Shown here: one piece after another, positions 16,157 through 26,775 of the stretch | Layout: each line of letters starts with the position of its first letter | Position numbering within the stretch: the first letter of the stretch is position 1 | Assembly: GCF_013155125.1 (NCBI RefSeq) | Contig: NZ_CP053564.1 | Location: forward strand, 2,115,501-2,179,500 | From: Pseudonocardia broussonetiae | GTDB taxonomy: Bacteria > Actinomycetota > Actinomycetes > Mycobacteriales > Pseudonocardiaceae | DNA length: 64,000 bases | Direction of reading: 5' to 3' | The notes under the pieces: generated by a model | Seen by the model: only the letters and a program-made list of their open reading frames with translations | Database searches by the model: none | What the model was told of the DNA's origin: nothing | Translations under genes and position numbers: made by a program

Positions 16157-18370
16157 GTGCCCACGCCGCTGGTCGACTGGTTGCGCACCCAGGACGACGA
16201 CACGCTCGCGCGGCTCGTGGCCCTGCGGCCGGACCTCGGCGTGCCCCCGCCCGCGGACACCACCGTCCTGGCCACCCGGGCCGCCGTCCGGGCCTCCGTG
16301 CACCGCACCTGCGACGAGCTCGACACCGTCGCCCTCGCCGTCCTCGAGGCCCTCGCCGTGGCCGACGCCGACACCGCCCCGGTGTCCCGCGACGAGATCG
16401 CCCGCCTCCTGGGCCCGGACGTCCCCGCCGACGCCCTGAGCGGCGCCCTGGACGCCCTGCGCGCCCGCGCGGTCGCCTGGGGACCCGACGCGGAGATCTC
16501 GGTCGTCGCCGCCGTCCGCGACGTCGTGCCGCGCCACCCCGGCGGGCTGGGCCGCCGGTCGTCGGGCCCGGCCGGGTCGTCGGCGCTGCCGGAGCTGCTC
16601 GCGGGCGTCGACGAGGAGGAGCGGCGCGTCCTGGAGACCCTCGCCGCCGGGCCGCCGGTGGGCCGCAGCCGCGGCGCGGGCGACTCCCCGGTCGGGCGCC
16701 TGCTCGCCCGCGGGCTCCTGCTGCGCATCGACCCCGAGACCGTCGAGCTGCCCCGCCAGGTCGGGCTCGCCCTGCGCGGCGACCACCCGCTCGGCACCGT
16801 CGCCGTCGACCCGCCCGACATCGCCCCGCGCGACCGCGGCGCCGACGTCGTCGACGGCACCGCCGCCGGCGCGGCGCTCGGCGTGCTGCGCCAGGTCGAG
16901 GCGCTCCTCGCCCTCTGGGGCCGGACGCCGCCGCCCGTCCTGCGCTCGGGCGGCCTGGGTGTGCGGGACCTGCGCCGCGCGGCCAAGGAGATGGACGTCG
17001 ACGAGGCGACGGCCGCCCTGCTCGTGGAGGTCGTGGTGGCCGCCGACCTCGCTGCCGCGAGCGACGGGGTGGCGCCGGAGTGGACGCCGACCACCGGCAC
17101 CGACGTGTGGCTCGCCGGTGGCCCGGAGGTGCGGTGGTCGCTGCTGGCCCGCACCTGGCTCGCGCTCCCGCGCCTGCCCGGGCTCGTCGGGCGCAAGGAC
17201 GACGCCGGGCGCCCGATCAACGCCCTGTCCGACGGCGCGCGCCGCCCGCTCGCCCCCCGCGACCGCCGCCGCGTCCTCGCCGGGCTCGCCGAGCTGCCCC
17301 CGGGCACCGCGCCGGGCTCACCGGCCGCGCTGGCCGACCTGCTGTCCTGGCGCGCCCCGCGCCGCGGCGGTCGGCTGCGCGACGAGGTCGTCGGCTGGAC
17401 GGTCACCGAGGGCACCGTGCTCGGCGTCGTCGCCCTGGACGCCCTGTCCCGCCCGGGCCGGGCCCTGCTGACCGACCCCGAGGGCATCGTCGCCGCCCTG
17501 CGCGCGGCGCTGCCCGAGCCGGTCGACCACGTGCTGCTGCAGGCCGACCTCACCGCCGTCGCGCCCGGCCCGCTCGTGCCCGAGCTCGCCCGCGAGCTCG
17601 ACCTGATGGCCGAGGTCGAGTCGGCGGGCGGGGCCACCGTCTACCACTTCACCGAGGCCACCGTGCGCCGGGCGCTCGACGCCGGCCGCAGCGCGACCGA
17701 CCTGCACGAGCTCCTGAAGCGCCGCTCGGCCACCCCGGTGCCGCAGGGCCTGACCTACCTCGTCGACGACGTCGCGCGCCGCCACGGCCGGCTGCGGGGC
17801 GGCGCGGCGGCCTCGTTCCTGCGCTCCGACGACGAGGTGCTGATCTCCGAGGTGATGGCCCACCCCGACGCGGTGGCGCTGGAGCTGCGGCGGATCGCGC
17901 CGACCGTCGCCGTGAGCCCGCTGCCCCTGGTGGAGCTGCTCGACGCCCTGCGCTCGGCGGGCTTCAGCCCCGCCGCCGAGGACACCGGGGGAGTCGTGCT
18001 CGACCTGGCCGACCGCGGCCGGCGCATCGCCCCGGCCCGCCGCTCGGCCGAGCGGCGCGTCCCGCCCCAGCCCGACCCGGAGCAGCTGGCCAAGCTGGTG
18101 GCGCGGATGCGCGCGGGCGACGCGCTCACCGGCGTGCGGCGCGGTACCGCGAACGGCCGCGGCAGCACGCTCGACACGCTGCGCCGCGCGGCCGACGAGC
18201 GGCTGACGGTCTGGCTCGGCTTCGTCGACGGGCACGGCGTGGCGGGGGAGCGCGTGCTGGAGCCGCTGTCGGTCGGTGGCGGCGTCGTCGAGGGCCGCGA
18301 CCGCGCCGACGGCGGCCTGCACCGCGTGCCGCTGCACCGCATCACCTCCATCGCGCTCGTGGAGGAGTGA
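16157..18370 (+). CDS. Helicase-associated (XPB/Ssl2 N-terminal-like) domain protein
   Basis: 737 residues from a GTG reading VPTPLVDWLRTQ. No helicase motifs. The C-terminal third (about 470-737) holds the domain found at the N-terminus of XPB/Ssl2 (DHVLLQADLTAVAPGPLVPELAREL, ESAGGATVYHFTEATVRRAL) and ends in a WYL-like strand set (LTVWLGFVDGHG, VLEPLSVGGGVVEGRDRADG). In mycobacteria the equivalent gene (Rv0862c) lies beside the XPB helicase Rv0861c. Here the helicase is 6 kb away at 24666, separated by the conservon. Presumably a repair partner of that helicase (inference). Confidence 0.85.
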   Translation: MPTPLVDWLRTQDDDTLARLVALRPDLGVPPPADTTVLATRAAVRASVHRTCDELDTVALAVLEALAVADADTAPVSRDEIARLLGPDVPADALSGALDALRARAVAWGPDAEISVVAAVRDVVPRHPGGLGRRSSGPAGSSALPELLAGVDEEERRVLETLAAGPPVGRSRGAGDSPVGRLLARGLLLRIDPETVELPRQVGLALRGDHPLGTVAVDPPDIAPRDRGADVVDGTAAGAALGVLRQVEALLALWGRTPPPVLRSGGLGVRDLRRAAKEMDVDEATAALLVEVVVAADLAAASDGVAPEWTPTTGTDVWLAGGPEVRWSLLARTWLALPRLPGLVGRKDDAGRPINALSDGARRPLAPRDRRRVLAGLAELPPGTAPGSPAALADLLSWRAPRRGGRLRDEVVGWTVTEGTVLGVVALDALSRPGRALLTDPEGIVAALRAALPEPVDHVLLQADLTAVAPGPLVPELARELDLMAEVESAGGATVYHFTEATVRRALDAGRSATDLHELLKRRSATPVPQGLTYLVDDVARRHGRLRGGAAASFLRSDDEVLISEVMAHPDAVALELRRIAPTVAVSPLPLVELLDALRSAGFSPAAEDTGGVVLDLADRGRRIAPARRSAERRVPPQPDPEQLAKLVARMRAGDALTGVRRGTANGRGSTLDTLRRAADERLTVWLGFVDGHGVAGERVLEPLSVGGGVVEGRDRADGGLHRVPLHRITSIALVEE

Positions 18371-18377
18371 GCGGGCG

Positions 18378-18974
18378 TCAGCGGCGCGCGGCCATCCTCG
18401 CCGCCATGGCGTGCTCGACCAGCGCGATCAGCGCGCCCTTCGTGGACTCGCGGTTGCGCGCGTCGCACGTGACGATCGGGATCGAGGGGTCGATCGACAT
18501 CGCCTCCCGGACGTCCTCGACGCGGTGCTGCTGCAGCCCGTCGAAGCAGTTCAGGCCGACGACGTAGGGCAGCCCGCGGTCCTCGAAGAAGTCGATGGCG
18601 GCGAACGAGTCGGCCAGGCGGCGGGTGTCGACGAGGACGACGGCGCCGATCGCGCCGCGCACCAGGTCGTCCCACATGAACCAGAAGCGGTGCTGCCCGG
18701 GCGTGCCGAACAGGTAGAGGATCAGCTCCGAGTCCAGCGAGACGCGTCCGAAGTCCATCGCCACCGTGGTGGTGGTCTTGTTCGGGGTGGCGGTGAGGTC
18801 GTCGTGACCGGCGCTGGCCTCGGTCATCACCGCCTCGGTGGTCAGCGGGACGATCTCGGAGACCGAGCCGACGAACGTGGTCTTGCCCACGCCGAATCCC
18901 CCGGCCACCACGATCTTGGCCGAGATCGTCGCCGAGGTGGCGATCGCCTGTGGCCTAGAGCCGACGGAGTCCAC
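18378..18974 (-). CDS. cvnD: Conservon GTPase CvnD
   Basis: 198 residues, small ATP/GTP-binding protein with P-loop VVAGGFGVGKTTFVGSVSE, switch region TTVAMDFGRVSL, G3-like LYLFGTPGQHRFWFMWDDL and VVLVDTRRLADSF. Last gene of the cvnABCD order; its start overlaps cvnC by 20 bp. In Streptomyces, conservon products form membrane-associated complexes resembling eukaryotic G-protein signalling and influence development (known). Its stop faces that of the helicase-associated gene 7 bp away. Confidence 0.95.
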   Translation of the reverse strand: MDSVGSRPQAIATSATISAKIVVAGGFGVGKTTFVGSVSEIVPLTTEAVMTEASAGHDDLTATPNKTTTTVAMDFGRVSLDSELILYLFGTPGQHRFWFMWDDLVRGAIGAVVLVDTRRLADSFAAIDFFEDRGLPYVVGLNCFDGLQQHRVEDVREAMSIDPSIPIVTCDARNRESTKGALIALVEHAMAARMAARR

Positions 18975-19563
18975 TCAGAACCCTTTCCATCAGGGCGAGG
19001 TCCGGCACGTTGCCGGCGCTGCTCGCGGTCTGGTGCACGGTGACGACGCCGAGGCCCGCCATGTCCCCCAGCAGCACCCGGGCGACGCCCAGGGGCAGGG
19101 AGAGGAGCGCGGCCACCTCGGCGACCGAGCGCGTGGCCTCGCAGAGCTCGGCGACGGCGCGGTGTTCGACCTGCAGCAGTCCCATCTGGTCGCGGCCGCG
19201 CTGGCTGGTCGAGACGAGCGTCTCGATGGCCAGGTCGAAGCCGGACTTCGTGCGTCCGCGGGTCCAGGCGTAGGGCCGGACGGCAGACGCCGTGCCCCCG
19301 GTGCCGAACTGCTCGACCTCGGGGACCCGCATGTCGATCGGCCCGGTCAGCGGGCCGGGCGCGACCGGCGGGGCGGCCGGGCGCGCGGGAGGGGCGGGGG
19401 CCGGAGCGGCGGCGGGGGGAGCCTGCTCGGCCTCGTCGTCGCGCTTGCGGCCCCAGCGGCGACGGCGCGACGGGCGCGCGCTGTCGAAGCTGAAACCGTT
19501 CATCACGTCGGCGAAAGTCGGCTCCGAGGGTTGCCGGCGCTCGTCGTCGGGACCGGAGGTCAT
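18955..19563 (-). CDS. cvnC: Conservon DUF742 protein CvnC
   Basis: 202 residues. The first 90 are charged and Pro/Ala-rich (PSRRRRWGRKRDDEAEQ, then APAPAPPARPAAPP), longer than in the minimal family. The DUF742 winged-helix domain follows: VRPYAWTRGRTKSGFDLAIETLVS, EHRAVAELCEATRSVAEVAALLSLPLGVARVLLGDMAGLGVVTVHQ. It is thought to link the kinase/roadblock pair to CvnD. Third gene of the conservon. Confidence 0.93.
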   Translation of the reverse strand: MTSGPDDERRQPSEPTFADVMNGFSFDSARPSRRRRWGRKRDDEAEQAPPAAAPAPAPPARPAAPPVAPGPLTGPIDMRVPEVEQFGTGGTASAVRPYAWTRGRTKSGFDLAIETLVSTSQRGRDQMGLLQVEHRAVAELCEATRSVAEVAALLSLPLGVARVLLGDMAGLGVVTVHQTASSAGNVPDLALMERVLSGLRRL

Positions 19564-19615
19564 CGGATCACCACCTGCCTTCTCCTACCGATCGTGGGGA
19601 CGTTGCGTACCGGGC

Positions 19616-20038
19616 TCAGCCCGGGAAGGAGCCCTGCAGCTCGGCGCGCAGCTCGGGGGTCAGGAGCTGCCCGACGCGGTCGACCAGCAGGGTCATCTCG
19701 TATCCGATCAGGCCGATGTCACAGCTCGGTGACGCCAGCACGGCCAGGCAGGACCCGTCGCTGATCGACATGAGCAGGACGATGCCGCGGTCCATCTCGA
19801 CCACCGTCTGCACGACGCCACCGGCGTCGAAGCAGCGGGCGGCGCCCTGCGTCAGGCTGATCAGCCCGGACGCCACGGCGGCGAGCTGGTCGGCGCGGTC
19901 GCGCGGGAGCCGGTCGGAGCTGGTGAGCAGGAGACCGTCGGCGGACACGACGATGGCGTGCGCGACCCCGGGAACCCGCTCCGCGAAGTTGGTGACCAGC
20001 CATCCGAACCGGCTGGGCTGGGTCTGTGACGCTGTCAC
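19616..20038 (-). CDS. cvnB: Conservon roadblock/LC7 protein CvnB
   Basis: 140 residues, the Roadblock/LC7 domain covering nearly all of it: [43 protein letters not shown] and [21 protein letters not shown]. Members bind small GTPases, here presumably CvnD. The ATG overlaps the cvnA stop by 4 bases. Confidence 0.94.
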   Translation of the reverse strand: MTASQTQPSRFGWLVTNFAERVPGVAHAIVVSADGLLLTSSDRLPRDRADQLAAVASGLISLTQGAARCFDAGGVVQTVVEMDRGIVLLMSISDGSCLAVLASPSCDIGLIGYEMTLLVDRVGQLLTPELRAELQGSFPG

Positions 20039-23000
20039 GGTCTCTCCTCGTCGTGATGGCCGCCCGCGTTGGCGGACTCGGTGGCACCGTTGTCGCCGTC
20101 GGCGCGGAACCTGCTCTCGCGCCCCTGACGGACACCCTGCTGGTAGCTGGCGAGCCGGCCGCGCACGCTCTCCGCGCTGCGCGCGGGGGAGACGGGCGGG
20201 GCCAGCACCGCGGATCCTGCACTGCCCGGCACGAGCCGCGCCCGCGGCCGGCGCTTGGGCAGCCCCGCCGCGGTGATCTCGTCGGGCCGGTCGGTGGCCG
20301 GGGCCGCGCTGTTCGCCGCCCGCCAGCCCTCGTCGGCGGCGCTGGAGAAGCCGCTCGACTCGGCCGCGGTGGCCATCAGCGGGGCCGGCGCGGGCTCGGC
20401 CGGTGCCGGCGGCAGCGGGGCCGCGGCGGGCGGCGCCACCGGGGCGGGGCGCGGCGGCGTCACCGGCGGGACCGTCGGCTGCGCGGCGACCTGCGGCTGC
20501 GGGGCCGGCGGCTGCTGTGCCGACACCTGCGGGGCCGGGGACTGCTGCGCCGGGGCCTGCGGGGCGTGCTGCTGCGGGGCCGGGGACTGCTGCGGCGCGG
20601 CCGGCGGGAGCGACGGCGGAGCCGGCGGACCGCCGGCGGGCCGGGCGAGCGGCTGGGGCCGCTGCGGCGCGGCCGGCGGCAGCGCCGAGGCCGGGCGCGG
20701 ACGGCTCTCGGCCGCGGGACCCGCGGAGCGGGCCTCGGCCTCCCAGTCGACCGGCAGCGGCCGGTTCGACCGGAACCAGGCGGACGCGATCTCCTCGAAG
20801 ATCGGGGTCGTCTCGCCGAGCTCGAACCCGGTGCCCTCGGGCCGCCCGTTCGCCCCCGGCGCGGCGAAGACCGCCGCCGGCGTCTCCGCGGCGGGAGCCT
20901 GCGGCAGGTCGACGGGAGCCGGCACCGCGGTGCGGTCGGCCGGAACGCTGGGCGCGAACAGCTCGTCCGGGCCGCTCGCGGCCGGCTCGGCGGGCGCCTG
21001 CGCGACCGCCGGGATCGGCGCCGTGCTCGGCGAGGCCTGCTCGTCGTGCTCGTCCCGACCGGCGTCCTGCGCGTCCTGCTGGACCGTCTCCTGCTGCGAC
21101 GTCTCCTGCTGGGCCGACTCCTGGGACGGCTCCTGCTGCGACAGCTCCTGCGGGGCCGAGTCCTGCGGGGCCGGGTCCTGAGGGGCCGCGTCCTGCCGGG
21201 GGCCGGCCTGCCCGAACAGGCCGTGCTCGGGCGTGGTGGCCCCGGCCTGGTCATCGCCGGAGGGCCCGGAGGTGGCGAACACGGAGGTGTCGGTCTCCGG
21301 CCCTGCCGGCTGCGGCACCGCGGCGGCGGGTCGCCCGGGCGACGGACGGCGCTGCGGCAGCGCGGGCGGGGCCGCGGGCGCGGCGCCGTTGCCGGTGTGG
21401 GCGACGCCGTTGCCGTTGGTCGAGGGTGCCGGGAGGTGCGGCGGGCCGCCCTGCGGCCACGGGTTGCGCGGCATGGCGCCGCGGGCCGGGGCCTGCTCGT
21501 CGTCCTTGCTGCGTGCCGCGGCCGCGGCACCGAGCGCCGCGGCACCCAGGGCGGCGGCACCGGCGGCCAGGCCGAGGGCGCGGCCCCGGCCGGAGCCGTC
21601 GCGGTCGCCGTCGTCCGCGCCGTCGGCGTCGGAGCGGTCGATGTCGGTGCCCTCGGTGTCGCCGTCCCCGCTGCGGTCCTCGGCGGGCGCGTCGGCCGGC
21701 TCGATCAGGGCGTGCGCGGGGGCGGCGTCCGCGGGCTCGTCGTCGGTGTCGCCGACGAAGGCGTGGCGGGACCGCTCGGGCCCGGCGGGCTGCTCGCCGC
21801 GCGGGGGCACGATCGCGTAGGCCGTGGTCTCGGTGTCGTCGTGGTCGCCGTCGTGGCCGGCGGCCGCGTCGGCGCGGTCGGCGTCGGCCGGGCCGCCGGT
21901 GCCCTCCCGGCCCTCGTCGGGACCGGTGCGGGACGGGTCCTCGGGACCCTGCCCGCCGGACTTGTCGAGCGAGACGCGCTCGGCGGCGCTCCGCTCGGCC
22001 GCGGCGACCTGGTCGCGGCGGGCCTGCTCGGCGGGGGAGGGCGGGCCGTCGGGGCCCAGCGACGAGCCGGGGCGGCGGGTCGGCAGCGCCGGCGGCGCGC
22101 TCGAGGAACCGTTGACCTGGGGGTACCCGCCGGGGCCGGGGTCGAAGGCCGTGGCGGGGGTGGCCGGGCCGTCGGAGCCCGTGACGAGCGCCGACAGCGA
22201 GCCGGTGCGGCCGCTGCCGTTGGCCGCGCGCTGCGGCGGCACGTCGAACGCGGTGCTGCTGCCGCCGCCCTGCGCGATGGCGGGGACGGGGCGGGCGAGC
22301 TCGCGCTCGGTGGTGGGGACGAGGTGCGCGGGCACGGTGACCGAGGCCGTGAGGCCGGTGCCCGCGCCGCCGGCGGACGACGTGGACAGCTGCACCTGGA
22401 CGCCGTGGCGGGCGCCGAGGCGACCGACCACGAACAGGCCCATGCGGCGCGAGGCCGAGACGTCGACCGACGACGGGCCGCCGAGGCGCTGGTTGGCGTC
22501 GGCGAGCTCGTAGTCGATCATGCCGACGCCGCGGTCGGCGATCTCGACGAGGATGTCGCCCTCGGCGGTGCGGGTGGTGCTCATGACCACCTGCGAGTCG
22601 GGCGGGGAGAAGTTGGTGGCGTTGTCGAGCAGCTCGGCCAGGAGGTGGACGAGGTCGCTCGCGGCGCGGCCGACGATCGAGGTGGTCGGCGGGGCCTGCA
22701 CGACGATGCGCTGGTACTGCTCGATCTCCGACACCGCGGCGCGGAGGACGTCGACCATCGGGACCGGCGCGATGTTGCGCTTGGCGAGGTCGGTGCCCGC
22801 GAGGACCAGCAGGTTCTCGGAGTTGCGCCGCATGCGGGTGGCGAGGTGGTCGAGCTGGAACAGGTTCGACAGCTGGTCGGGGTCCTGCTCGTTGCTCTCC
22901 AGCTGCTCGATGAGCTGCAGCTGGCGCTCGACGAGGGCCTGGCTGCGGCGGGAGAGGTTGACGAACATCGAGCTGACGTTGGTCTGCAGCGCGGCCTGGT

Positions 23001-24231
23001 CGGCCGCGAGGCGGATGGCCTGCCCGTGCACCGCGTCGAACGCGCGAGCCACCTGGCCCACCTCGTCACGGGTGTCGAGCGGGACCGGGTCGACCGTGAC
23101 GTCGGGCGCGTCGCCCGCGCGCATGCTCTCGACGGCCTGCGGCAGGCGCCGCTCGGCGACGTCCAGCGCGGCCGTGCGCAGCACCCGCAGCGACCGGACC
23201 AGCGCCCGGGCGACCAGGATCGCGATCGTGATGCCCAGGAGCAGGCCGAGCATGAGGATGACGGAGTTGATGCCGGCCAGGTTGCTGGCGCGCTCCTCGG
23301 CGGCCGTGCTCTGCGCGACCATGTCGTCGCGGATCACGGTGGCCGGGGTCTGCACCGCGGTCAGCGCGGTGGCGTAGGCGGCGTCCCAGCGGGCCGGGTC
23401 GACGACCACGGGCCGGTTCGGCGGCGTCAGCAGGATCTCGCTCTTGACCGCCTGCAGCTCGGCGGTGCCGCTGTCGAGCGTGCCGAAGCGGGCGAGCTGC
23501 TCGGGGGTGAGCGCCACCTCGTAGGCGGTGTAGGCCGAGGCCAGCCGGTTGTCGGCGGCCGTGGCGGTGGCCGCGTCCTCGGGGAGGAGCTGGCCCGCGC
23601 GGATGGCCGCGCCGAGGGCGGTGTGCTGCACGGCGAGCTGCTCGCTCGCGCTGGTGGTGGCCGTCAGGGCGTCGGCGAGGCCGGCGACGTCGGGGGTGCG
23701 GAGCTGGCGCAGCAGGGCGCGCTCGAGGCCGTCGACGCGGGAGATGACGTCGGTGTAGGACTGCTGGACCGCGGCGGCGGGGGCCGTGCCGGTGGCGACG
23801 TCGCCGCGCAGCGCGGCGAGCTGCCCGAGCGCGGCCTGCGTCTCGGCGAAGGCGGTGCTGGTGGTGTTGTCGAAGCCCTCGGCGCCCGCGACGGCGTCGA
23901 CCGCCTCCTGCACGTCGGCGTCGGTCTGGCCGATGCCGATGTCGAGGACACCGCGGTCCTCGGTGCGGCCGGCGGCGACGAAGAGGGTGGCCTCGTCGCG
24001 CTCCTGGCGCAGCGCGTCGGAGGCCTCCGCCACCTGCCCGCGGACGTCCAGCAGGCGGTTGCTCGTGCCCAGCGCGGCGGCGTCCCCGGCCTGGTCGGCG
24101 ATGCGCAGGACGCCCAGCGCGAGCGCCAGCAGCGCCGGCACCAGGCCGATGGCGATGAGCTTCCACGCCAGCGACCAGTTGCGCGGGTTGAGCCGCTCGG
24201 ACCACGAGGCCCCGAGCTCGGTGGTGGTCAC
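20035..24231 (-). CDS. cvnA: Conservon sensor kinase CvnA with very long disordered tail
   Basis: 1398 residues from the GTG reading [12 protein letters not shown]1 is at about 20-45 ([21 protein letters not shown]), a periplasmic nitrate/nitrite-sensor-like helical domain at 50-310, TM2 at about 317-340 ([21 protein letters not shown]), then HAMP, a phospho-acceptor-like helix ([19 protein letters not shown]), N-box [15 protein letters not shown] and G-box ADRGVGM. Residues about 640-1398 are low-complexity Pro/Ala/Gly/Asp/Gln sequence with an Ala-rich hydrophobic stretch near 890 and a Gln/Glu repeat near 1015-1055. The end has a conserved-looking motif ([32 protein letters not shown]). First gene of the conservon. 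Confidence 0.92.
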   Translation of the reverse strand: MTTTELGASWSERLNPRNWSLAWKLIAIGLVPALLALALGVLRIADQAGDAAALGTSNRLLDVRGQVAEASDALRQERDEATLFVAAGRTEDRGVLDIGIGQTDADVQEAVDAVAGAEGFDNTTSTAFAETQAALGQLAALRGDVATGTAPAAAVQQSYTDVISRVDGLERALLRQLRTPDVAGLADALTATTSASEQLAVQHTALGAAIRAGQLLPEDAATATAADNRLASAYTAYEVALTPEQLARFGTLDSGTAELQAVKSEILLTPPNRPVVVDPARWDAAYATALTAVQTPATVIRDDMVAQSTAAEERASNLAGINSVILMLGLLLGITIAILVARALVRSLRVLRTAALDVAERRLPQAVESMRAGDAPDVTVDPVPLDTRDEVGQVARAFDAVHGQAIRLAADQAALQTNVSSMFVNLSRRSQALVERQLQLIEQLESNEQDPDQLSNLFQLDHLATRMRRNSENLLVLAGTDLAKRNIAPVPMVDVLRAAVSEIEQYQRIVVQAPPTTSIVGRAASDLVHLLAELLDNATNFSPPDSQVVMSTTRTAEGDILVEIADRGVGMIDYELADANQRLGGPSSVDVSASRRMGLFVVGRLGARHGVQVQLSTSSAGGAGTGLTASVTVPAHLVPTTERELARPVPAIAQGGGSSTAFDVPPQRAANGSGRTGSLSALVTGSDGPATPATAFDPGPGGYPQVNGSSSAPPALPTRRPGSSLGPDGPPSPAEQARRDQVAAAERSAAERVSLDKSGGQGPEDPSRTGPDEGREGTGGPADADRADAAAGHDGDHDDTETTAYAIVPPRGEQPAGPERSRHAFVGDTDDEPADAAPAHALIEPADAPAEDRSGDGDTEGTDIDRSDADGADDGDRDGSGRGRALGLAAGAAALGAAALGAAAAARSKDDEQAPARGAMPRNPWPQGGPPHLPAPSTNGNGVAHTGNGAAPAAPPALPQRRPSPGRPAAAVPQPAGPETDTSVFATSGPSGDDQAGATTPEHGLFGQAGPRQDAAPQDPAPQDSAPQELSQQEPSQESAQQETSQQETVQQDAQDAGRDEHDEQASPSTAPIPAVAQAPAEPAASGPDELFAPSVPADRTAVPAPVDLPQAPAAETPAAVFAAPGANGRPEGTGFELGETTPIFEEIASAWFRSNRPLPVDWEAEARSAGPAAESRPRPASALPPAAPQRPQPLARPAGGPPAPPSLPPAAPQQSPAPQQHAPQAPAQQSPAPQVSAQQPPAPQPQVAAQPTVPPVTPPRPAPVAPPAAAPLPPAPAEPAPAPLMATAAESSGFSSAADEGWRAANSAAPATDRPDEITAAGLPKRRPRARLVPGSAGSAVLAPPVSPARSAESVRGRLASYQQGVRQGRESRFRADGDNGATESANAGGHHDEERP

Positions 24232-24665
24232 GTCAACGTCCCCCTGAGGATTGCCGGCGACGATCCGGGGAACCTTGACACGGCGGGGTGCCCGACCGCG
24301 AGACCGAGGGAGCCGAAACGCTCTCCAGCGGCGGTGGGTGGCCGCCTGTCGCGTCCGGGGAGCAGCGGTCCTGGCTTCGGGTCGGGCATGCGCGCCTTCT
24401 GTCGTGGGCGGGGCCGACGGCTCGGTCGGCGTCCGCGTCGTTCCGTGCGACCGATGTCGCGGCGACACGCCCTGCTGGGGAAGGGCGGCGACCGCTCGGG
24501 CCGGGTATGATCGTCGTGGGACTCGTGCGTTCTCGCAGATGGTGCGCATGGAGCATAGCCCAACGCCGGCGCCGCCCCCCTCGTCGCGGGGCCCGCCGGA
24601 CGACCAGCGGGCGCCGTTCACCGAGACGCCGATCACATCCCCGTTCGCCCGGAGGCGCACCCACC
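24232..24665. other. Divergent promoter region, cvnA / XPB helicase
   Basis: 434 bases without a gene I would defend. A TATGAT hexamer at 24506-24511 reads as a good -10 for the helicase, with no clear -35. Coding potential on either strand looks like GC-driven open frame only. Confidence 0.4.
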
Positions 24666-26327
24666 GTGACCGATGGACCACTCATCGTCCAGTCCGACAA
24701 GACGCTGCTGCTCGAGATCGACCACGCCGACGCCCCGGCCGCCCGCGTCGCCATCGCGCCGTTCGCCGAGCTGGAGCGTGCGCCCGAGCACGTCCACACC
24801 TACCGCGTCACGCCGCTCGCGCTGTGGAACGCCCGCGCGGCCGGGCACGACGCGGAGCAGGTCGTCGACGCGCTCGTCCGCTACTCCCGCTACGCCGTGC
24901 CGCAGCCGCTGCTCGTCGACGTCGTCGACACGATGGGCCGCTACGGGCGCCTGCAGCTGACCAACCACCCCGCCCACGGGCTGGTGCTCGTCGCGCTGGA
25001 CCGGGCGGTGCTGGAGGAGGTCCTGCGGCAGAAGAAGATCGCGCCGCTGCTCGGCGCGCGCGTCGACGACGACACCGTGATCGTCCACCCGTCCGAGCGC
25101 GGCCACCTCAAGCAGGCACTGCTCAAGATCGGCTGGCCGGCCGAGGACCTCGCGGGCTACGTCGACGGCGAGGCGCACCCCATCTCCCTGGCCGAGGACG
25201 GCTGGACGCTGCGCGACTACCAGCGCCAGGCCGTCGAGGGCTTCTGGGCGGGCGGGTCCGGCGTCGTCGTGCTGCCGTGCGGGGCGGGCAAGACGCTCGT
25301 CGGCGCGGCGGCGATGGCGCAGGCGCAGGCCACGACGCTGATCCTGGTCACCAACACGGTCTCGGGGCGGCAGTGGAAGCGCGAGCTCGTGGCGCGCACC
25401 AGCCTCACGGAGGACGAGATCGGCGAGTACTCCGGGGAGCGCAAGGAGATCCGGCCGGTCACGATCGCGACCTACCAGGTGGTCACGCGCAAGACGAAGG
25501 GCGAGTACCGCCACCTCGAGCTGTTCGACTCCCGCGACTGGGGCCTGGTCATCTACGACGAGGTGCACCTGCTGCCCGCACCGGTCTTCCGGATGACGGC
25601 CGACCTGCAGTCCCGCCGCCGGCTCGGCCTCACCGCCACGCTCGTGCGCGAGGACGGGCGCGAGGGCGACGTCTTCTCCCTCATCGGGCCCAAGCGCTAC
25701 GACGCGCCGTGGCGCGACATCGAGCAGCAGGGCTGGATCGCCCCGGCCGACTGCGTCGAGGTCCGCGTCACGCTGACCGACGCCGAGCGCATGTCCTACG
25801 CCGTCGCGGAGGCCGAGGAGCGCTACCGGATGGCGTCCACGGCGCACACCAAGCTCGCGGTCGTGAAGTCGATCATCGCGAAGCACCCGGGCGAGCCGAC
25901 GCTCGTCATCGGCGCCTACCTCGACCAGCTCGACGAGCTCGGCGAGGCCCTCGACGCGCCGGTCATCCAGGGCTCCACCCGCAACAAGGAGCGCGAGTCG
26001 CTGTTCCAGCAGTTCCGCGAGGGCGCGCTCCCGGTGCTGGTCGTCAGCAAGGTCGCGAACTTCTCCATCGACCTGCCCGAGGCCAGCGTCGCGATCCAGG
26101 TGTCGGGCACGTTCGGGTCCCGGCAGGAGGAGGCCCAGCGCCTCGGCCGGCTGCTCCGCCCGAAGGCCGACGGGCGGCAGGCGCACTTCTACTCCGTGGT
26201 CTCGCGCGACACCCTCGACACCGACTACGCGGCCCACCGCCAGCGCTTCCTCGCCGAGCAGGGCTACGCCTACCGGATCGTCGACGCCGACGACCTGCTC
26301 GGTCCGGCGCTGCCGGACGTGGGCTGA
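24666..26327 (+). CDS. XPB-type DNA repair helicase
   Basis: 553 residues from GTG (VTDGPLIVQSDK). SF2 motifs in order: Q-like region WTLRDYQRQAVEGFW, Walker A LPCGAGKTLVG (near 205-215), motif II VIYDEVHLLPAP (DEVH box), motif III GLTATLVREDGREGD (RED motif typical of XPB), and motif VI VSGTFGSRQEEAQRLGRLLRPK. The length matches mycobacterial XPB (about 540-550). A 3'-5' helicase implicated in repair or transcription-coupled unwinding. Ends just before a candidate terminator. Confidence 0.95.
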   Translation: MTDGPLIVQSDKTLLLEIDHADAPAARVAIAPFAELERAPEHVHTYRVTPLALWNARAAGHDAEQVVDALVRYSRYAVPQPLLVDVVDTMGRYGRLQLTNHPAHGLVLVALDRAVLEEVLRQKKIAPLLGARVDDDTVIVHPSERGHLKQALLKIGWPAEDLAGYVDGEAHPISLAEDGWTLRDYQRQAVEGFWAGGSGVVVLPCGAGKTLVGAAAMAQAQATTLILVTNTVSGRQWKRELVARTSLTEDEIGEYSGERKEIRPVTIATYQVVTRKTKGEYRHLELFDSRDWGLVIYDEVHLLPAPVFRMTADLQSRRRLGLTATLVREDGREGDVFSLIGPKRYDAPWRDIEQQGWIAPADCVEVRVTLTDAERMSYAVAEAEERYRMASTAHTKLAVVKSIIAKHPGEPTLVIGAYLDQLDELGEALDAPVIQGSTRNKERESLFQQFREGALPVLVVSKVANFSIDLPEASVAIQVSGTFGSRQEEAQRLGRLLRPKADGRQAHFYSVVSRDTLDTDYAAHRQRFLAEQGYAYRIVDADDLLGPALPDVG

Positions 26328-26341
26328 ACCACAGCGGCGGT

Positions 26342-26373
26342 ACCGCCGTTCGGTCGCCGTGAGGTACGGCGGT
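26342..26373 (+). terminator. Hairpin after the XPB helicase gene
   Basis: ACCGCCGT and ACGGCGGT, a perfect 8-bp inverted repeat with a 16-base loop, begins 15 bases after the stop codon. No T-run; plausible but weak terminator. Confidence 0.4.
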
Positions 26374-26448
26374 TGCACGATCGAGTACGCACATCCGGGT
26401 GCCCTGGCGTGCGCGCGACCGTCCCACGAGCGACACTCTGTGCACAGG

Positions 26449-26700
26449 ATGTGGCGAGGGGTGAACGTTCCGGTGATCACATGGGTCGCGCTGGTGCTCG
26501 GGGTGTGGTGCGCCGCAGCCGTGGGCGCGGCCGTCACGATCTGCCGCGTCATCCGCTTCCGGGACCGCCAGGTGCCCCGGCCCCCGCAGCGGCCCGTCGT
26601 CACGGTCCCCTCGCCGCGCCGCGCTCCGGAGTCGGAGCCCGGCCCGCTGCCGGACGCGCACCCCGCGGCCCGCGACCGCGAGGTGCGGGGCCGGGGATGA
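26449..26700 (+). CDS. Small single-TM protein
   Basis: 83 residues from the ATG at 26449. GTG codons at 26461 and 26473 are alternatives, and the last has GAGGGG at a good distance. One membrane helix (VITWVALVLGVWCAAAVGAAVTIC) is followed by a basic stop-transfer (RVIRFRDRQ) and a Pro-rich cytoplasmic tail. No family recognised. It lies between the helicase and the GAF kinase, 75 bp upstream of the latter. Confidence 0.5.
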   Translation: MWRGVNVPVITWVALVLGVWCAAAVGAAVTICRVIRFRDRQVPRPPQRPVVTVPSPRRAPESEPGPLPDAHPAARDREVRGRG

Positions 26701-26775
26701 CCACCTCCGGGGCCGCGCCGGGAGGTCGGCATCCGGGTGTGTCGCCCGGGGCGTCCGGTGTGCGATCGTCCGCTC

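Noticed and set aside
15914..16786. 290-residue minus-strand protein
   Set aside because: Only the last 59 codons (from the GTG at 16093 with GGGAGGA) look genuine. The upstream part is antisense to the helicase-associated gene.
20026..24510. Very long + strand reading frame (about 1,490 codons) opposite cvnA
   Set aside because: Arg/Ala/Gly-rich antisense translation without any domain, created by the GC-biased codons of the kinase gene, whose own product has clear motifs.
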